Shown: positions 8,602 through 17,697, counted from the first letter of the stretch. The stretch is 64,000 nucleotides of DNA from JAPLDB01 sp038230515 (GCA_038230515.1 JBBRND010000011.1:57386-121385), one strand, 5' to 3'. Numbers and translations are program-made. Notes: generated by a model from the sequence alone, not told the origin.

Positions 8602-9461
8602 TGCAAATGGATAAACTCATAAAAGAAAAAATTGCCTTTTGGATTTTTCGCATCCTCAGTTTTTTCGTGATCGGAATTCTCTTGTGGATTCTTGCATTTA
8701 TTTTTGTGAGAGGAATTCATGTGCTGAATTGGGATTTCCTGACTAAGATGCCTGAAGACGGAATGACCAAGGGCGGAATTTATCCAGCCATCATTGGTAC
8801 GTTCTGTTTAATACTCGGCTCAATGGCGTTTGCATTTCCGATTGGAGTCATGGCAGGCATCTATATGAATGAATATGTGAAGGAAGGTTTGTTCAAACGG
8901 TTCATTAAGCTGATGACAAATAATCTTGCAGGAATTCCTTCCATCGTTTTCGGATTGTTCGGCATGGCGTTGTTTGTAAACAAATTAAAGTTTGGCGATT
9001 CCATTCTTGCAGGATCGCTTACACTCGGACTGCTTGCATTGCCTGTTGTAATCAGGGTTACAGAAGAAGCACTCAAAGCTGTTGATGATTCGTTCCGCGA
9101 TGGAAGCGTTGCATTGGGTGCAACAAAACTTCAAACCATCGGAAGAGTGGTGCTCCCGATTTCGCTGCCAAATATTATCACCGGTTTAATTCTTTCCATC
9201 GGAAGAGTTTCGGGTGAAACAGCACCGATTTTATTTACAGTAGCTGCATATTTTCTTCCGAAACTTCCTACCAGTATGTTTGACCGGGTGATGGCATTGC
9301 CGTATCATCTCTATGTAATTGCAATGAGTGGAACGCAGGTTGAACAATCGCGCCCGATGGCTTACGGAACTGCATTGGTACTGGTACTCATCGTGCTTAT
9401 CTTAAATTTGCTCGCCAATGCGTTAAGAAGATACTTTGGAAATAAAGTAAAAATGAATTGA
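8601..9461 (+). CDS. pstA: Phosphate ABC transporter permease PstA
   Basis: 286 residues, normal length. It has six predicted membrane helices and the EAA loop (DGSVALGATKLQTIGRVVLP) that docks PstB, followed by ISLPNIITGLILSIGRVSGETAPI, which is typical of PstA. It pairs with PstC in the inner membrane to form the phosphate channel. A GTG at 8601 overlaps the pstC stop; an ATG at 8607 is equally possible as start and would shorten the protein by two residues. Confidence 0.95.
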   Translation: MQMDKLIKEKIAFWIFRILSFFVIGILLWILAFIFVRGIHVLNWDFLTKMPEDGMTKGGIYPAIIGTFCLILGSMAFAFPIGVMAGIYMNEYVKEGLFKRFIKLMTNNLAGIPSIVFGLFGMALFVNKLKFGDSILAGSLTLGLLALPVVIRVTEEALKAVDDSFRDGSVALGATKLQTIGRVVLPISLPNIITGLILSIGRVSGETAPILFTVAAYFLPKLPTSMFDRVMALPYHLYVIAMSGTQVEQSRPMAYGTALVLVLIVLILNLLANALRRYFGNKVKMN

Positions 9462-9519
9462 GTGAAAGAGGACAAAGCAGAGAGTATTAAGTACTAGAAA
9501 AACACACAGTAAAATCAAA

Positions 9520-10272
9520 ATGTATAAGATAGAATCTAAAAACACACACTTGTATTATGGAGATTTTCACGCGTTGAAAGGAATCAACATTGCAATTAAT
9601 GCCAATACCGTCACTGCATTGATCGGCCCTTCCGGTTGTGGTAAAAGTACCTACCTCCGTTTGTTCAACCGCATGAATGATTTAATTGATGGTGTGCGTA
9701 TTGAAGGCGATGTATTGCTTGATGGAAAAGATATTTACGACAAAGGATTGCGTACTGATGAACTCCGCAAAAAAATAGGAATGGTTTTTCAGAAACCAAA
9801 TCCTTTTCCGAAAAGTATTTTTGAAAATGTTGCGTATGGTTTGCGCGTGAACGGAATCAATCATAAAAATTTTATTGAAGAACGGGTTGAGCTTTCTCTC
9901 AAACAGGCAGCTCTTTGGGAAGAAGTAAAAGACAAACTTCAAAAGTCAGCGTTCAGTTTATCGGGTGGACAGCAGCAGCGACTGTGCATTGCGCGCGCGC
10001 TGGCGATTGAGCCGTCAGTCATCTTAATGGATGAACCTGCATCAGCACTCGATCCTATTTCAACAGCAAAAATTGAAGACCTTATTTACCAACTGAAAAA
10101 TAAATACACCATCATCATCGTTACTCACAACATGCAGCAAGCAGGACGCGTGAGCGACCGCACAGCATTCTTCTACCTCGGAGAACTGATCGAGTATGAC
10201 GATACTCCCGTTATCTTCACTAACCCGAAAGACCCGAAGACACAGAGCTACGTGACAGGGCGGTTTGGATAA
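9520..10272 (+). CDS. pstB: Phosphate ABC transporter ATP-binding protein
   Basis: 250 residues, full length. Walker A is GPSGCGKST (36-44), followed by the Q-loop FQKPNPFPKSI, the ABC signature LSGGQQQR (147-154), Walker B VILMDEP (167-173) and the switch histidine in VTHNMQQ. QKPNPFPKSIFENVAYGLR is diagnostic of PstB among ABC ATPases. It powers phosphate import through PstCA. It follows pstA by 58 bases and precedes phoU. Confidence 0.97.
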   Translation: MYKIESKNTHLYYGDFHALKGINIAINANTVTALIGPSGCGKSTYLRLFNRMNDLIDGVRIEGDVLLDGKDIYDKGLRTDELRKKIGMVFQKPNPFPKSIFENVAYGLRVNGINHKNFIEERVELSLKQAALWEEVKDKLQKSAFSLSGGQQQRLCIARALAIEPSVILMDEPASALDPISTAKIEDLIYQLKNKYTIIIVTHNMQQAGRVSDRTAFFYLGELIEYDDTPVIFTNPKDPKTQSYVTGRFG

Positions 10273-10338
10273 ACAATTTGAAAATTCAAGATGCCAGCAG
10301 CAACTCCGTATAACGTATAACAAATAACTATTTAAGCA

Positions 10339-11010
10339 ATGACTCACCTCGATATAGAAATTAAACGCCTCAAAGATGAAGCAGTAGAAATGTTCGAGCT
10401 TGTTACTTCGCAGTTGCGTAAAGCGCGCACCGCTATGCTCAACTTTGATAAGGACATGGCAAGCGAAGTTACTTTCAACGAGAAGCGTGTCAATGCGCTT
10501 GAACTTAAAATTGACAAAGACTGCGAAAATATTTTCGCACTCATGAATCCTGTTGCTATTGATCTGCGCTTTGTGTTGGCAGTGCTGAAAATAAATTCCA
10601 ACCTCGAACGCATCGGTGATATTGCAGATGGCATCGCTCGGTATGTTTCTCAATCAGAAACATGGTTTGATAAAGACTTGCTTGATATTACCCGGCTTTC
10701 AGAAATGTTTGACGTTGCCATTCAAATGCTCAACGATTCCAAAACATCTTTTGAAACCGAGGACACAAAACTCGCGCGCGGGGTTTTCAAGAAAGATGAT
10801 TTACTTGATGAGATAAACGGTGATGCAAACTCAGTAATTGAAGGATACATAAAAACACATCCTGATAAAATTCAACAGTCGCTGCATATTATTTCTTCAA
10901 TAAGAAAACTGGAGCGCACAGGCGACCAGGTAAAAAATGTGGCGGAGGAAATTATTTTCTTTATTGAAGCAAAGGTGCTCAAGCATGTGAGTGCGGAGAA
11001 GAAGGGATAA
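10339..11010 (+). CDS. phoU: Phosphate transport system regulator PhoU
   Basis: 223 residues forming two three-helix PhoU domains. The first has DMASEVTFNEKRVNALELKI and LRFVLAVLKINSNLERIGDIA, the metal-binding E/DxxxD region; the second has IISSIRKLERTGDQVKNVAEEI. PhoU restrains PstSCAB and the PhoR kinase when phosphate is plentiful. It is the last gene of the operon; no phoR/phoB follow, so the sensor pair must be elsewhere. Confidence 0.95.
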   Translation: MTHLDIEIKRLKDEAVEMFELVTSQLRKARTAMLNFDKDMASEVTFNEKRVNALELKIDKDCENIFALMNPVAIDLRFVLAVLKINSNLERIGDIADGIARYVSQSETWFDKDLLDITRLSEMFDVAIQMLNDSKTSFETEDTKLARGVFKKDDLLDEINGDANSVIEGYIKTHPDKIQQSLHIISSIRKLERTGDQVKNVAEEIIFFIEAKVLKHVSAEKKG

Positions 11011-11097
11011 TCTTCTCAGTTTTTTTTGTCCCTCTTGCCCTCATTGTCCTAAAAATTTTCTTAATCTGCCTTGGCGGAAGTCATTACTACAGCATCC

Positions 11098-11176
11098 TAA
11101 AAAATCCCGCAGGGATAAGATATTGGTAGAAAAACCAACCCACACAAAAACAAAAGCTCCGTAGGAACGAAATATT
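11098..11176. repeat. Dispersed intergenic repeat, copy 1
   Basis: Begins with the palindrome ATCCCGCAGGGAT and continues through GGTAGAAAAACCAACCCACA and a CTCCGTAGGAACGAAATA end. A second, partly decayed copy lies at 15658-15705 with the same central phrase AACCCACACAAAAACAAAA. It is non-coding. It resembles short Bacteroidota repeats with TCCC(G/T)(C/A)GGGA ends, but I cannot name the family. Confidence 0.6.
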
Positions 11177-11207
11177 TTTTTTACATTCGTCCTACCTTTT
11201 CTCAGAA

Positions 11208-11468
11208 ATGATTCTCAATAAAAACACGAAAGAACTTTTCACTGACGATGGCGATCTAATTAAAAAGTTACATTGTCCCTTTCAGAAACAATGGGCTGAA
11301 CTCGAAAAAACTCAATCATCACTAGCACGGCTTTGTAATAGCTGCGGCAAGCCAGTCCTCGATACTCAATACTTTTCTGACAACGAATTAAGCAAACTCG
11401 TAAAAGAAAATCCTGAAACCTGTTTAAGGATTAATAGCCGGCAATCAAATCTTACTTCAATAATTTGA
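11208..11468 (+). CDS. Small cysteine-containing protein of unknown function
   Basis: 86 residues without signal peptide or membrane segment. It contains HCPFQKQWAELEKTQSSLAR, then LCNSCGKPVLDTQYFSDNEL and PETCLRI. The CxxC with flanking cysteines (one before, one after) would suit a small zinc-binding or redox-active domain. It is followed after four bases by another unknown gene, so the two are very likely co-expressed. I do not recognise the family. Confidence 0.6.
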   Translation: MILNKNTKELFTDDGDLIKKLHCPFQKQWAELEKTQSSLARLCNSCGKPVLDTQYFSDNELSKLVKENPETCLRINSRQSNLTSII

Positions 11469-11472
11469 CACC

Positions 11473-11940
11473 ATGCTTGTATTGGAACCTGATAAGAAAC
11501 CGAGAGTAATTAAAACTGCGCGAAGTGAAGATGCAATAAATGAAGCGGCTCAAAAAGGATTTTTTCCGTTGATGAAACGTGTCATTCCATCAAAAGATCT
11601 TCGCGCAAAATACGCGATCGTTCAAAATAAAATATCAGGAGAAATAAAAGTAACGGGTGATTTCAGATTTAGCAAAGTTGAGGAGAACGAAACTTTAGCA
11701 ATAGAATTTACTTATTACTATCCTTATCATTTCGAAGAGCCCTACGCAGCATATTTACTTCCAAAAGATTTGGCTGTAGGTGAAAATGTTTGGCTTGAAG
11801 ATGTCATCGAAGACATTGTTGGTGAAAGATGGAGTCAGGGAAATAATTACAGGCTGAAAAGTGCCGAAGCTATTTGGAACGGAAAGGATTTCGATATTCA
11901 ACATTCACTAAGTCCATACACTTGGGATATAATTGGATAA
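11473..11940 (+). CDS. Unknown soluble protein, paired with the 11208 gene
   Basis: 155 residues. The N-terminal half has KPRVIKTARSEDAINEAAQK and a PLMKRVIPSKDLRAKYAI segment, and the C-terminal half is rich in aromatic and acidic residues (TYYYPYHFEEPYAAYLLPKD, EDVIEDIVGERW). No signal peptide and no membrane helix are seen. The near overlap with the upstream small cysteine protein suggests that both work together. No known domain is evident. Confidence 0.6.
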   Translation: MLVLEPDKKPRVIKTARSEDAINEAAQKGFFPLMKRVIPSKDLRAKYAIVQNKISGEIKVTGDFRFSKVEENETLAIEFTYYYPYHFEEPYAAYLLPKDLAVGENVWLEDVIEDIVGERWSQGNNYRLKSAEAIWNGKDFDIQHSLSPYTWDIIG

Positions 11941-12013
11941 CTTTTTTTGCGCCTTCTCAAAACATTTTTCCAAATCTTTGTGTTCTCTCGTCTCACAGTT
12001 TAAACCTATAAAT

Positions 12014-12289
12014 ATGATGCCGAGAAAAGGATTACCTAAAGAAAAAGCAATTGTGAAAGCTAAGCTAAAAATTGCGTTAAATAATCTTGATACTGAAAAA
12101 CAAAAAGATTTCCTGAGTTACTTTGATGATGTAAGAGTTGGCAGAGAAGAAAGTATTAAAAAAGCTGCCCGTGATTTAAAAGAAGTTGCCAAAGAATGTA
12201 GTGTCAATGTAGAAAATATAAGCTCTGGTAATGTTACTGGATTAATAAACTCAGTTGATAATTTTATAAATAGTTTATACTTAATATAA
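12014..12289 (+). CDS. Unknown small helical protein
   Basis: 91 residues from the ATG at 12014 (a second ATG follows at once); an upstream in-frame start exists at 11933 but would overlap the previous gene and encode an unlikely N-terminus, so I reject it. The sequence is charged and predicted to be helical (LPKEKAIVKAKLKIALNNL, DDVRVGREESIKKAARDLKE). No family is recognised. It may be a regulator or antitoxin-sized protein, but nothing shows this. Confidence 0.45.
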   Translation: MMPRKGLPKEKAIVKAKLKIALNNLDTEKQKDFLSYFDDVRVGREESIKKAARDLKEVAKECSVNVENISSGNVTGLINSVDNFINSLYLI

Positions 12290-12360
12290 AAGCATTCACT
12301 TATTCTGGTTTGGTTTCATTAACGGTAACAATGATTGTGCGCATTAAGAAGTTACAATTT

Positions 12361-13440
12361 CTATTGCAAGATTTTTATTATGAAAATGTTTGTCAATACC
12401 AATAAAGCAACAAACGGTAAACAACCTGAGCTCTGCTTTTTTGTTTGGTAGTGACTTATTTGGGCACTGGGGTAATGTTGTTTTAGTATTTCAATTTGAC
12501 CTGGCGAGAGAAAATTGTCAACACAACTAATTACTTCGAGTTTCGGCAAATAGAGAATTGGTTCAATATTTTTTACAAATGTCTTATCAAAACCCAAGCA
12601 CACCAAATTTTTGAAATTGCTTATTGGCTGTAAAGACAAAATGTTAGTTTCAAGTAGCCATAAATACTTGATGTTTATCAGTTCGGAGATAGGTTCTAAG
12701 TTATCTACTTTTGTCCAACTTAGCTCTAGCGTCTCAAGTTTTTTCAGATCTTTTAATGCTGTCAAATCTGTTATGGGATTAAAATTCAAGTTTAAATTTC
12801 TGAGATTAGTAAGTTTTGTCAAAACTGAAATATCCGTAATTGTACTTGAAGTACTACCCAAAGACAAAGACTCAAGTTTTGAAAGAATTGATAATGTAGA
12901 AATATCTTTTATTGAAGTACCTTTAAATTTCAATGATTTAAGATTTGGCAAATTAGATAGTGATTTAATCGAAGTAATCTGAGTCCCGCTAATATCAAGA
13001 AGTTCCAACGATTGAAGATTCTTAAGAGGAGACATATCAGTTATTGGACAGTTCTGACAATCTAGTTTTTTTAGTTTCGTTAGTGGAAAAAGAGAAGCCA
13101 ATGATTTTATTTGCTTATTTCCAAAGTTTCCACTAGCATCATATCGTTCTCCGATAATAAGTGTATGTAAATTCTGGAAATTCGCCAAAGGAAGTAAATC
13201 AATTATTTCGGAGCCCGTCTCAAATGAAGTTGCATATGCGAAATATCCAATAAGTTCTTTCGCCTGATCATTATTAAATGTGCCTACTAATGGCAAGGAG
13301 GGCAAATACATCTCATCGAAAGGATAATAGTAGTCGGGATTTTGTTTTCTAGGTATTTGAGATAAAATCTGTTTCTTCCAAACCGATGAAAGATTGTTCC
13401 ATAAATTTATAATTGATTTTATTTCTTGCGCTGACCCCAC
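12361..13440 (-). CDS. Leucine-rich repeat protein with C-terminal membrane anchor
   Basis: 359 residues. Residues about 80-320 carry roughly nine internalin-type repeats of about 22 residues (LKKLDCQNCPITDMSPLKNL, LELLDISGTQITSIKSLSNL, LESLSLGS...ITDISVLTKL). A hydrophobic stretch at the extreme C-terminus (LPFVALLVLTNIFIIKIL) would anchor it, with no N-terminal signal peptide, so it is probably a tail-anchored or cytoplasm-facing protein. The repeats suggest protein binding; no partner is known. It is the last of three genes on this strand (15539 to 12361), 43 bases after the preceding stop. Confidence 0.78.
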   Translation of the reverse strand: MGSAQEIKSIINLWNNLSSVWKKQILSQIPRKQNPDYYYPFDEMYLPSLPLVGTFNNDQAKELIGYFAYATSFETGSEIIDLLPLANFQNLHTLIIGERYDASGNFGNKQIKSLASLFPLTKLKKLDCQNCPITDMSPLKNLQSLELLDISGTQITSIKSLSNLPNLKSLKFKGTSIKDISTLSILSKLESLSLGSTSSTITDISVLTKLTNLRNLNLNFNPITDLTALKDLKKLETLELSWTKVDNLEPISELINIKYLWLLETNILSLQPISNFKNLVCLGFDKTFVKNIEPILYLPKLEVISCVDNFLSPGQIEILKQHYPSAQISHYQTKKQSSGCLPFVALLVLTNIFIIKILQ

Positions 13441-13483
13441 GATTTTTTTATTTTGAAACGAAGCACCTTCTAATACAAACGAT

Positions 13484-14077
13484 TTACCTTTTAATCATAA
13501 ATTCGTCTGGGACAATAATATTTTTTAGTTTATTTTCAAAAAAAGCTAGTTTATCTGGCGAGTCTTGCCACCTAGCTCTCTGGATATTGCTTCTAAGAAA
13601 CTCTTCACTTCCAAAGCCTTTTTCAATTTCTCCATAAAGTATAAATTTATTCGAACTAATAACCTGAATTTTCTTTTTGCCGAATTGATTGGATTTTTCG
13701 ATTGGAACAAAATATTGCCAATCTAATTCGCCAAAGCGTTCACTTGTCATTTTAATAAATCCCACCCACTCATCGCCTCCATGTTCAAATACAACGATCT
13801 CAAGAGTATTTAAAGCGATATGTCTAATGGAAGCATTAGCTTTGGGCGCATTAAAAAGTCCATCAATTTTTCCATATAGTTTTTTGTTTTTATATGTCGT
13901 TGACATACTTAATATTCGAGCAAAAATATAAGCAGTTATAATCCCACCCCCTATTACATTGATAGCTTCATATCCTAAATACTCGTACTTTAGAATTTCT
14001 GCAAGTAGAATACAAACAGTAAATATTAGAAAAAGTCCTGTTAGGAAAGGATATTTTTTTAGCACTTTCCCTGCCAT
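13484..14077 (-). CDS. Unknown membrane protein, two N-terminal helices
   Basis: 197 residues. Two hydrophobic helices at about 10-30 and 38-58 (YPFLTGLFLIFTVCILLAEI; INVIGGGIITAYIFARIL) are followed by a soluble domain of about 135 residues with mixed alpha/beta character, probably cytoplasmic. It starts 10 bases after the T9SS cargo gene on the same strand and precedes the leucine-rich repeat gene. No family is recognised. Confidence 0.6.
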   Translation of the reverse strand: MAGKVLKKYPFLTGLFLIFTVCILLAEILKYEYLGYEAINVIGGGIITAYIFARILSMSTTYKNKKLYGKIDGLFNAPKANASIRHIALNTLEIVVFEHGGDEWVGFIKMTSERFGELDWQYFVPIEKSNQFGKKKIQVISSNKFILYGEIEKGFGSEEFLRSNIQRARWQDSPDKLAFFENKLKNIIVPDEFMIKR

Positions 14078-14087
14078 ATAATTCTAA

Positions 14088-15539
14088 TTATTTCCCAACA
14101 AATATTTTCTTATTCGAAATACCTGTCGAAGTAGAACATCGAACAGTGTAAACCCCTTTTGGAAGATCAACACTGTAGTTTAATTGATGTCTGCCCGCAA
14201 TTTCATTTTTGTCAACCAATGTTTGTACAAGCGTTCCTTTCGTATCGTACACTTCAATTCGAACGTTATCAGTTTGCGGTAAGTAATAGCTTACGTTTAC
14301 ATTTTCTACTGCCGGATTAGGAAATACTTCGAACTGTGTTGAACTCGAAAGCATCTCAGGAATTCCAACACTCCCACACGAAACTACATTCCCAACTGAA
14401 TCCGTAATCATAAGCCACACATCAAGATTTCCAAAACTATCTATAGTATCACCGATCATTACGTAACCACCTTGATTGTTTATGTCCATGAACCACAAAA
14501 AATGATTCGGTGCTGCACCGTAATCTTTCGTCCAAAGTGTATCTCCGTTTCTGTCAATTCTAAAAAGCATTACATGATTGATAGCCGCACCTGTATTCCC
14601 TGCCATAATAAAACCGCTATCAGGTAACGCGCGTGCAGAAATCATCTCATTGTTAGAAGTATTGTAAATATTTAAGTGCTTGCTCCACAAACTATCTCCT
14701 GCTGAATCTAACTTCATATAATAAAATTGATAATCATATTGAACAGGAGAGAAATTGTCAGTTTTCCCTACAACCAAAAAACTATTGTCACTTCCTTCGC
14801 AAACGCCATTTGCAAAGAATCCATTGAGTGTCCAGGTTAATGTGTCCCAGGAAGTATCCTCATACATCTTTTGGAAAAGTACATTCCCATTGCTATCTAT
14901 TTTGGAAACCGAAATGGTTTCAAAAGTAGTAGCGGGATCTGTAGATGCTGAAATAAAACCGGCATCCTTACACGGAAATATTTCCGAAGGCAATCCATAA
15001 TTGCCAGAAAGATTCATAACAGTATGCCAAATTTGTGAGCCGTTAGTATCAGTCTTTAAAATAGCAATCGGATTATCCGGTCCAATATCGTCTGAGAACG
15101 TTCCCAATATATACTTGCCCGAAGGTGTCACGTAAGAGTAAATTCCATGATCCCACGTTTGCGCATTTCCGTAAAACTGTGCCCATAAACTATCGCCTGC
15201 AGCATCAAGGCGTAGAAGCATTGCCCTTATGCCTGTTGGTGTAGGCCCGGAGCCCATGAGGATATATCCGCCATCGGGTGTTTGAGAAATACTTCCTGCT
15301 AAACAATCTTGTCCGGTTATTTTACTCCATTGTAGTGTTCCACACTCATCCACTTTTACTACATAAATAAATTGATTGGATGTACTCTGATATTGTCCAC
15401 AAAGCACATATCCGTTATCACTTGTTTGACTTACATGAATACCGTGGTCAGATAACTGCCCTCCGAAATTCAGTGCAATTGCTTGGTCAATTATAAAAAA
15501 TGAAACTAAAAATAATAAAAGAAAATTTTTGCGAAACAT
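14088..15539 (-). CDS. Secreted protein with T9SS type A sorting domain and delta-60-type repeats
   Basis: 483 residues with a signal peptide (about 1-22, ending AIA). The body holds about seven repeats of the type SQTPDGGYILMG / VDECGTLQWSKI / LRLDAAGDSLWAQFYG, like those of uncharacterised beta-propeller-like T9SS cargo. The C-terminal 80 residues (FEVFPNPAVENVNVSYYLPQ to NKKIFVGK) form the sorting domain. It resembles the 50096 gene product in its repeats. Function unknown. Confidence 0.85.
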   Translation of the reverse strand: MFRKNFLLLFLVSFFIIDQAIALNFGGQLSDHGIHVSQTSDNGYVLCGQYQSTSNQFIYVVKVDECGTLQWSKITGQDCLAGSISQTPDGGYILMGSGPTPTGIRAMLLRLDAAGDSLWAQFYGNAQTWDHGIYSYVTPSGKYILGTFSDDIGPDNPIAILKTDTNGSQIWHTVMNLSGNYGLPSEIFPCKDAGFISASTDPATTFETISVSKIDSNGNVLFQKMYEDTSWDTLTWTLNGFFANGVCEGSDNSFLVVGKTDNFSPVQYDYQFYYMKLDSAGDSLWSKHLNIYNTSNNEMISARALPDSGFIMAGNTGAAINHVMLFRIDRNGDTLWTKDYGAAPNHFLWFMDINNQGGYVMIGDTIDSFGNLDVWLMITDSVGNVVSCGSVGIPEMLSSSTQFEVFPNPAVENVNVSYYLPQTDNVRIEVYDTKGTLVQTLVDKNEIAGRHQLNYSVDLPKGVYTVRCSTSTGISNKKIFVGK

Positions 15540-15657
15540 GGCTAATTGGATTAAAGGTTAAATTTATTTTGACAAAACTACTCAAACATTTCCCCAAAAA
15601 AAAGTCCGCCTCCCGCCCAACTTTTTTCTTGGCTGCTCATCCCCCTCTTCGGTGTTT

Positions 15658-15705
15658 GTAGAAAAATCAACCCACACAAAAACAAAAACTCCGCAGAACG
15701 AAATA
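15658..15705. repeat. Dispersed intergenic repeat, copy 2
   Basis: Partial copy of the repeat at 11098-11176 (GTAGAAAAATCAACCCACAC and ACTCCGCAGAACGAAATA). The palindromic left end is missing and three to four bases differ. It lies in the 750-base gap between divergent genes; the rest of 15540-15788 shows nothing I can interpret. Confidence 0.55.
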
Positions 15706-15808
15706 CTTTTCTTCGACTCCTTCAAATATTTTTTCCGGCATTGAAAATTTCTGTTTTTTAAGTGTTTGAGTCACTACGCACCTTCAAAAGGTAGCTGAAG
15801 CAGCTACC

Positions 15809-16081
15809 TGAGCGGCTGTTGCATTTACAACTGCCGCTTTTGCACATGCAATTTCCGCTGTTGCAAGTGCATGAGCCGCTGTTGCGATTACCTTACCCGC
15901 TGTGGCAATTGCATTACCCGCATTGGCAATTACTTCATCCGGTGTTGCAACTCTCCTAGCCGTTGTGGGAATTGCAACACCTGCCTATGCATGTACCTCA
16001 TCCACTGTTGCAAGTGCAACAGCGGCTCATGCAATTACCGGAACCGCTCATGCAGGTGCAAATGCAGCCGCGGCAGTTACA
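15809..16081. repeat. 21-bp tandem array 1 (13 degenerate units)
   Basis: Thirteen units of exactly 21 bp with no insertion or deletion and a core of CCGCTGTTGCAA followed by TT-GCA. The array starts at the end of a perfect inverted repeat at 15789-15809 (AGGTAGCT, five-base loop, AGCTACCT). Reading frames through it give heptapeptide repeats and are not convincing genes. It lies between divergent genes (T9SS cargo leftwards, yqgE rightwards), 214 bases before the yqgE start. Confidence 0.85.
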
Positions 16082-16295
16082 ACAAGCGCATTATGGAGAT
16101 AATAGCCGGTTGGTGCTCAGGTTGGCAACTTCTCTGCGATGGCAAAAGGAGGGGAGTTTTGATTTTGAAGAAGGATGCGTTCTGATCTATCAATTTGACA
16201 GAAAAAATAGTTGAATTGAAAATTTGTCAGGCGCACTAAGAAAAACATTTTATAGGTTCGAACATTTTCCAAACCTTTGCTGTTAAACAATACCA

Positions 16296-16880
16296 ATGGG
16301 CGCGCCAAAAAAGAAAAAACCAAAAGGAGGAAAACTGAAACCAAAGGTGGGTGCGCTGTTGCTTTCGGAGCCATTTAATAAAGAGCCCAATTTTAAGCGC
16401 GCAGTAGTGCTGATAAGTCAGCATGATGAGCGCGGAAGCATCGGGTTTATTTTGAACAAGCCCACACCTCTTTTAATAAATGATGTGCTCGATGATTTTC
16501 CTGAATTTAAAGCGCCTGTGCATTGGGGCGGAAGTGAGCGGTTAGATTCGGTCTATTACATACATACATTATCGGGCTTGCGCGGTGCCAAGCCAATTGC
16601 GAACGGAATTTTTTGGGGAGGCGATTATAATCAGTTGAAATTGCTTGCAGAAACAAAGCAGATTACTCCGCATCAGATAAAATTTTTAGCAGGATATAAT
16701 GCATGGAGTCCGCGTGAACTGGCGAAGGAGATTCGCGAGCATAACTGGTGGGTTACAGACGCTGACCTGCAGAGTGCTTTTAAAGAACATCCTGATACTG
16801 CCTGGGGAAATATTCTGCAACGCAACGGGCATGTGTATGGCATCATGAATGACTTTCCCGAAGACCCTGGGGTGAATTGA
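16296..16880 (+). CDS. YqgE/AlgH family protein
   Basis: 194 residues, normal length plus a lysine-rich N-terminus (MGAPKKKKPKGGKLKPKVG). KVGALLLSEPFNKEPNFKRAVVL, GSIGFILNKP, VHWGGSERLDSVYYIHT and FLAGYNAWSPRELAKEI follow the YqgE (DUF179) pattern. The cytoplasmic family is conserved but its molecular role is not settled; it has been linked to alginate regulation only by naming history. It is the first of three genes reading rightwards (yqgE, rsmE, DUF4159). Confidence 0.9.
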   Translation: MGAPKKKKPKGGKLKPKVGALLLSEPFNKEPNFKRAVVLISQHDERGSIGFILNKPTPLLINDVLDDFPEFKAPVHWGGSERLDSVYYIHTLSGLRGAKPIANGIFWGGDYNQLKLLAETKQITPHQIKFLAGYNAWSPRELAKEIREHNWWVTDADLQSAFKEHPDTAWGNILQRNGHVYGIMNDFPEDPGVN

Positions 16881-16975
16881 TTTCGAAATTTGGATTCGCG
16901 ATTTCGGATTAAGAAAACCTGCGCTTATCTTCAACATTCACTTTCCCATTTGTTTTTCCTTTTCTTTGTTCCGTA

Positions 16976-17668
16976 ATGAATTTATTTTTCTGCAGGGAGA
17001 TCGAAAACGGCTTTGCTGTTTTCGATGAAGAAGAATCAGCACACTGTATTCGTGTGTTGAGGATGCGCACGGGCGAAGAAATTTTTTTTGTGGATGGTGA
17101 AGGGAATTTTTATTCAGGAAGCATGGAAGATGCGAATGCAAAAAAATGTGTGATAAAAATAAAGGAGAAGAAAGAATTTTTCGGCAAAAGAAATTATTGG
17201 CTTCATGTCGCCATTGCTCCCACAAAAAACATTGATCGCTTTGAATGGTTCCTTGAGAAGGCAACAGAGATCGGCATTGATGAGATTACTCCTCTTATCT
17301 GTCAGCGATCGGAACGCAGAGAAATAAAAACAGAACGGTTGAATAAAGTTCTACTTTCTGCTATGAAGCAATCGCTGAAGGCATACCTGCCAAAACTAAA
17401 TGCAGCAGTTTCATTTGAGAAATTTATTTCAGGCTCTCTATCCGGGAAAAAATTTATCTGTTCAATGAATACCGAAGCGCATTTGAAAAGTGTTTTGGAG
17501 AAGAATAGCCGTACAATAATTCTGATCGGACCCGAAGGAGATTTTACGGAACAGGAAATCGCTTCGGCAACCAAAAATGAATTTAATTCCGTTTCACTTG
17601 GTGAAAGCAGGTTGCGGACGGAGACTGCGGGGGTGGTCGCGTGCAGTGTTGTATCTTTGCTGAGTTAG
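16976..17668 (+). CDS. rsmE: 16S rRNA (uracil1498-N3)-methyltransferase RsmE
   Basis: 230 residues, full length. The N-terminal PUA-like part (HCIRVLRMRTGEEIFFVDGEG) is followed by a SPOUT methyltransferase domain with APTKNIDRFEWFLEKATEIG, the knot region LIGPEGDFTEQEI and SLGESRLRTETAGVVACSVV. It methylates U1498 of 16S rRNA in the 30S subunit using S-adenosylmethionine. It follows yqgE by 95 bases. Confidence 0.95.
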   Translation: MNLFFCREIENGFAVFDEEESAHCIRVLRMRTGEEIFFVDGEGNFYSGSMEDANAKKCVIKIKEKKEFFGKRNYWLHVAIAPTKNIDRFEWFLEKATEIGIDEITPLICQRSERREIKTERLNKVLLSAMKQSLKAYLPKLNAAVSFEKFISGSLSGKKFICSMNTEAHLKSVLEKNSRTIILIGPEGDFTEQEIASATKNEFNSVSLGESRLRTETAGVVACSVVSLLS

Positions 17669-17697
17669 TACCTGTTAAATCTTTCGGCAATATCAAA

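Noticed and set aside
10060..10653. A 197-residue antisense frame across pstB and phoU
   Set aside because: It spans the end of one conserved gene and the start of the next on the other strand and has no domain.
15871..16185. Cysteine-rich small protein reading in array 1
   Set aside because: The frame is a heptapeptide repeat produced by the 21-bp period; the Cys pattern comes from TGC repeats and all other frames also look repetitive. No ribosome-binding site or signal peptide.
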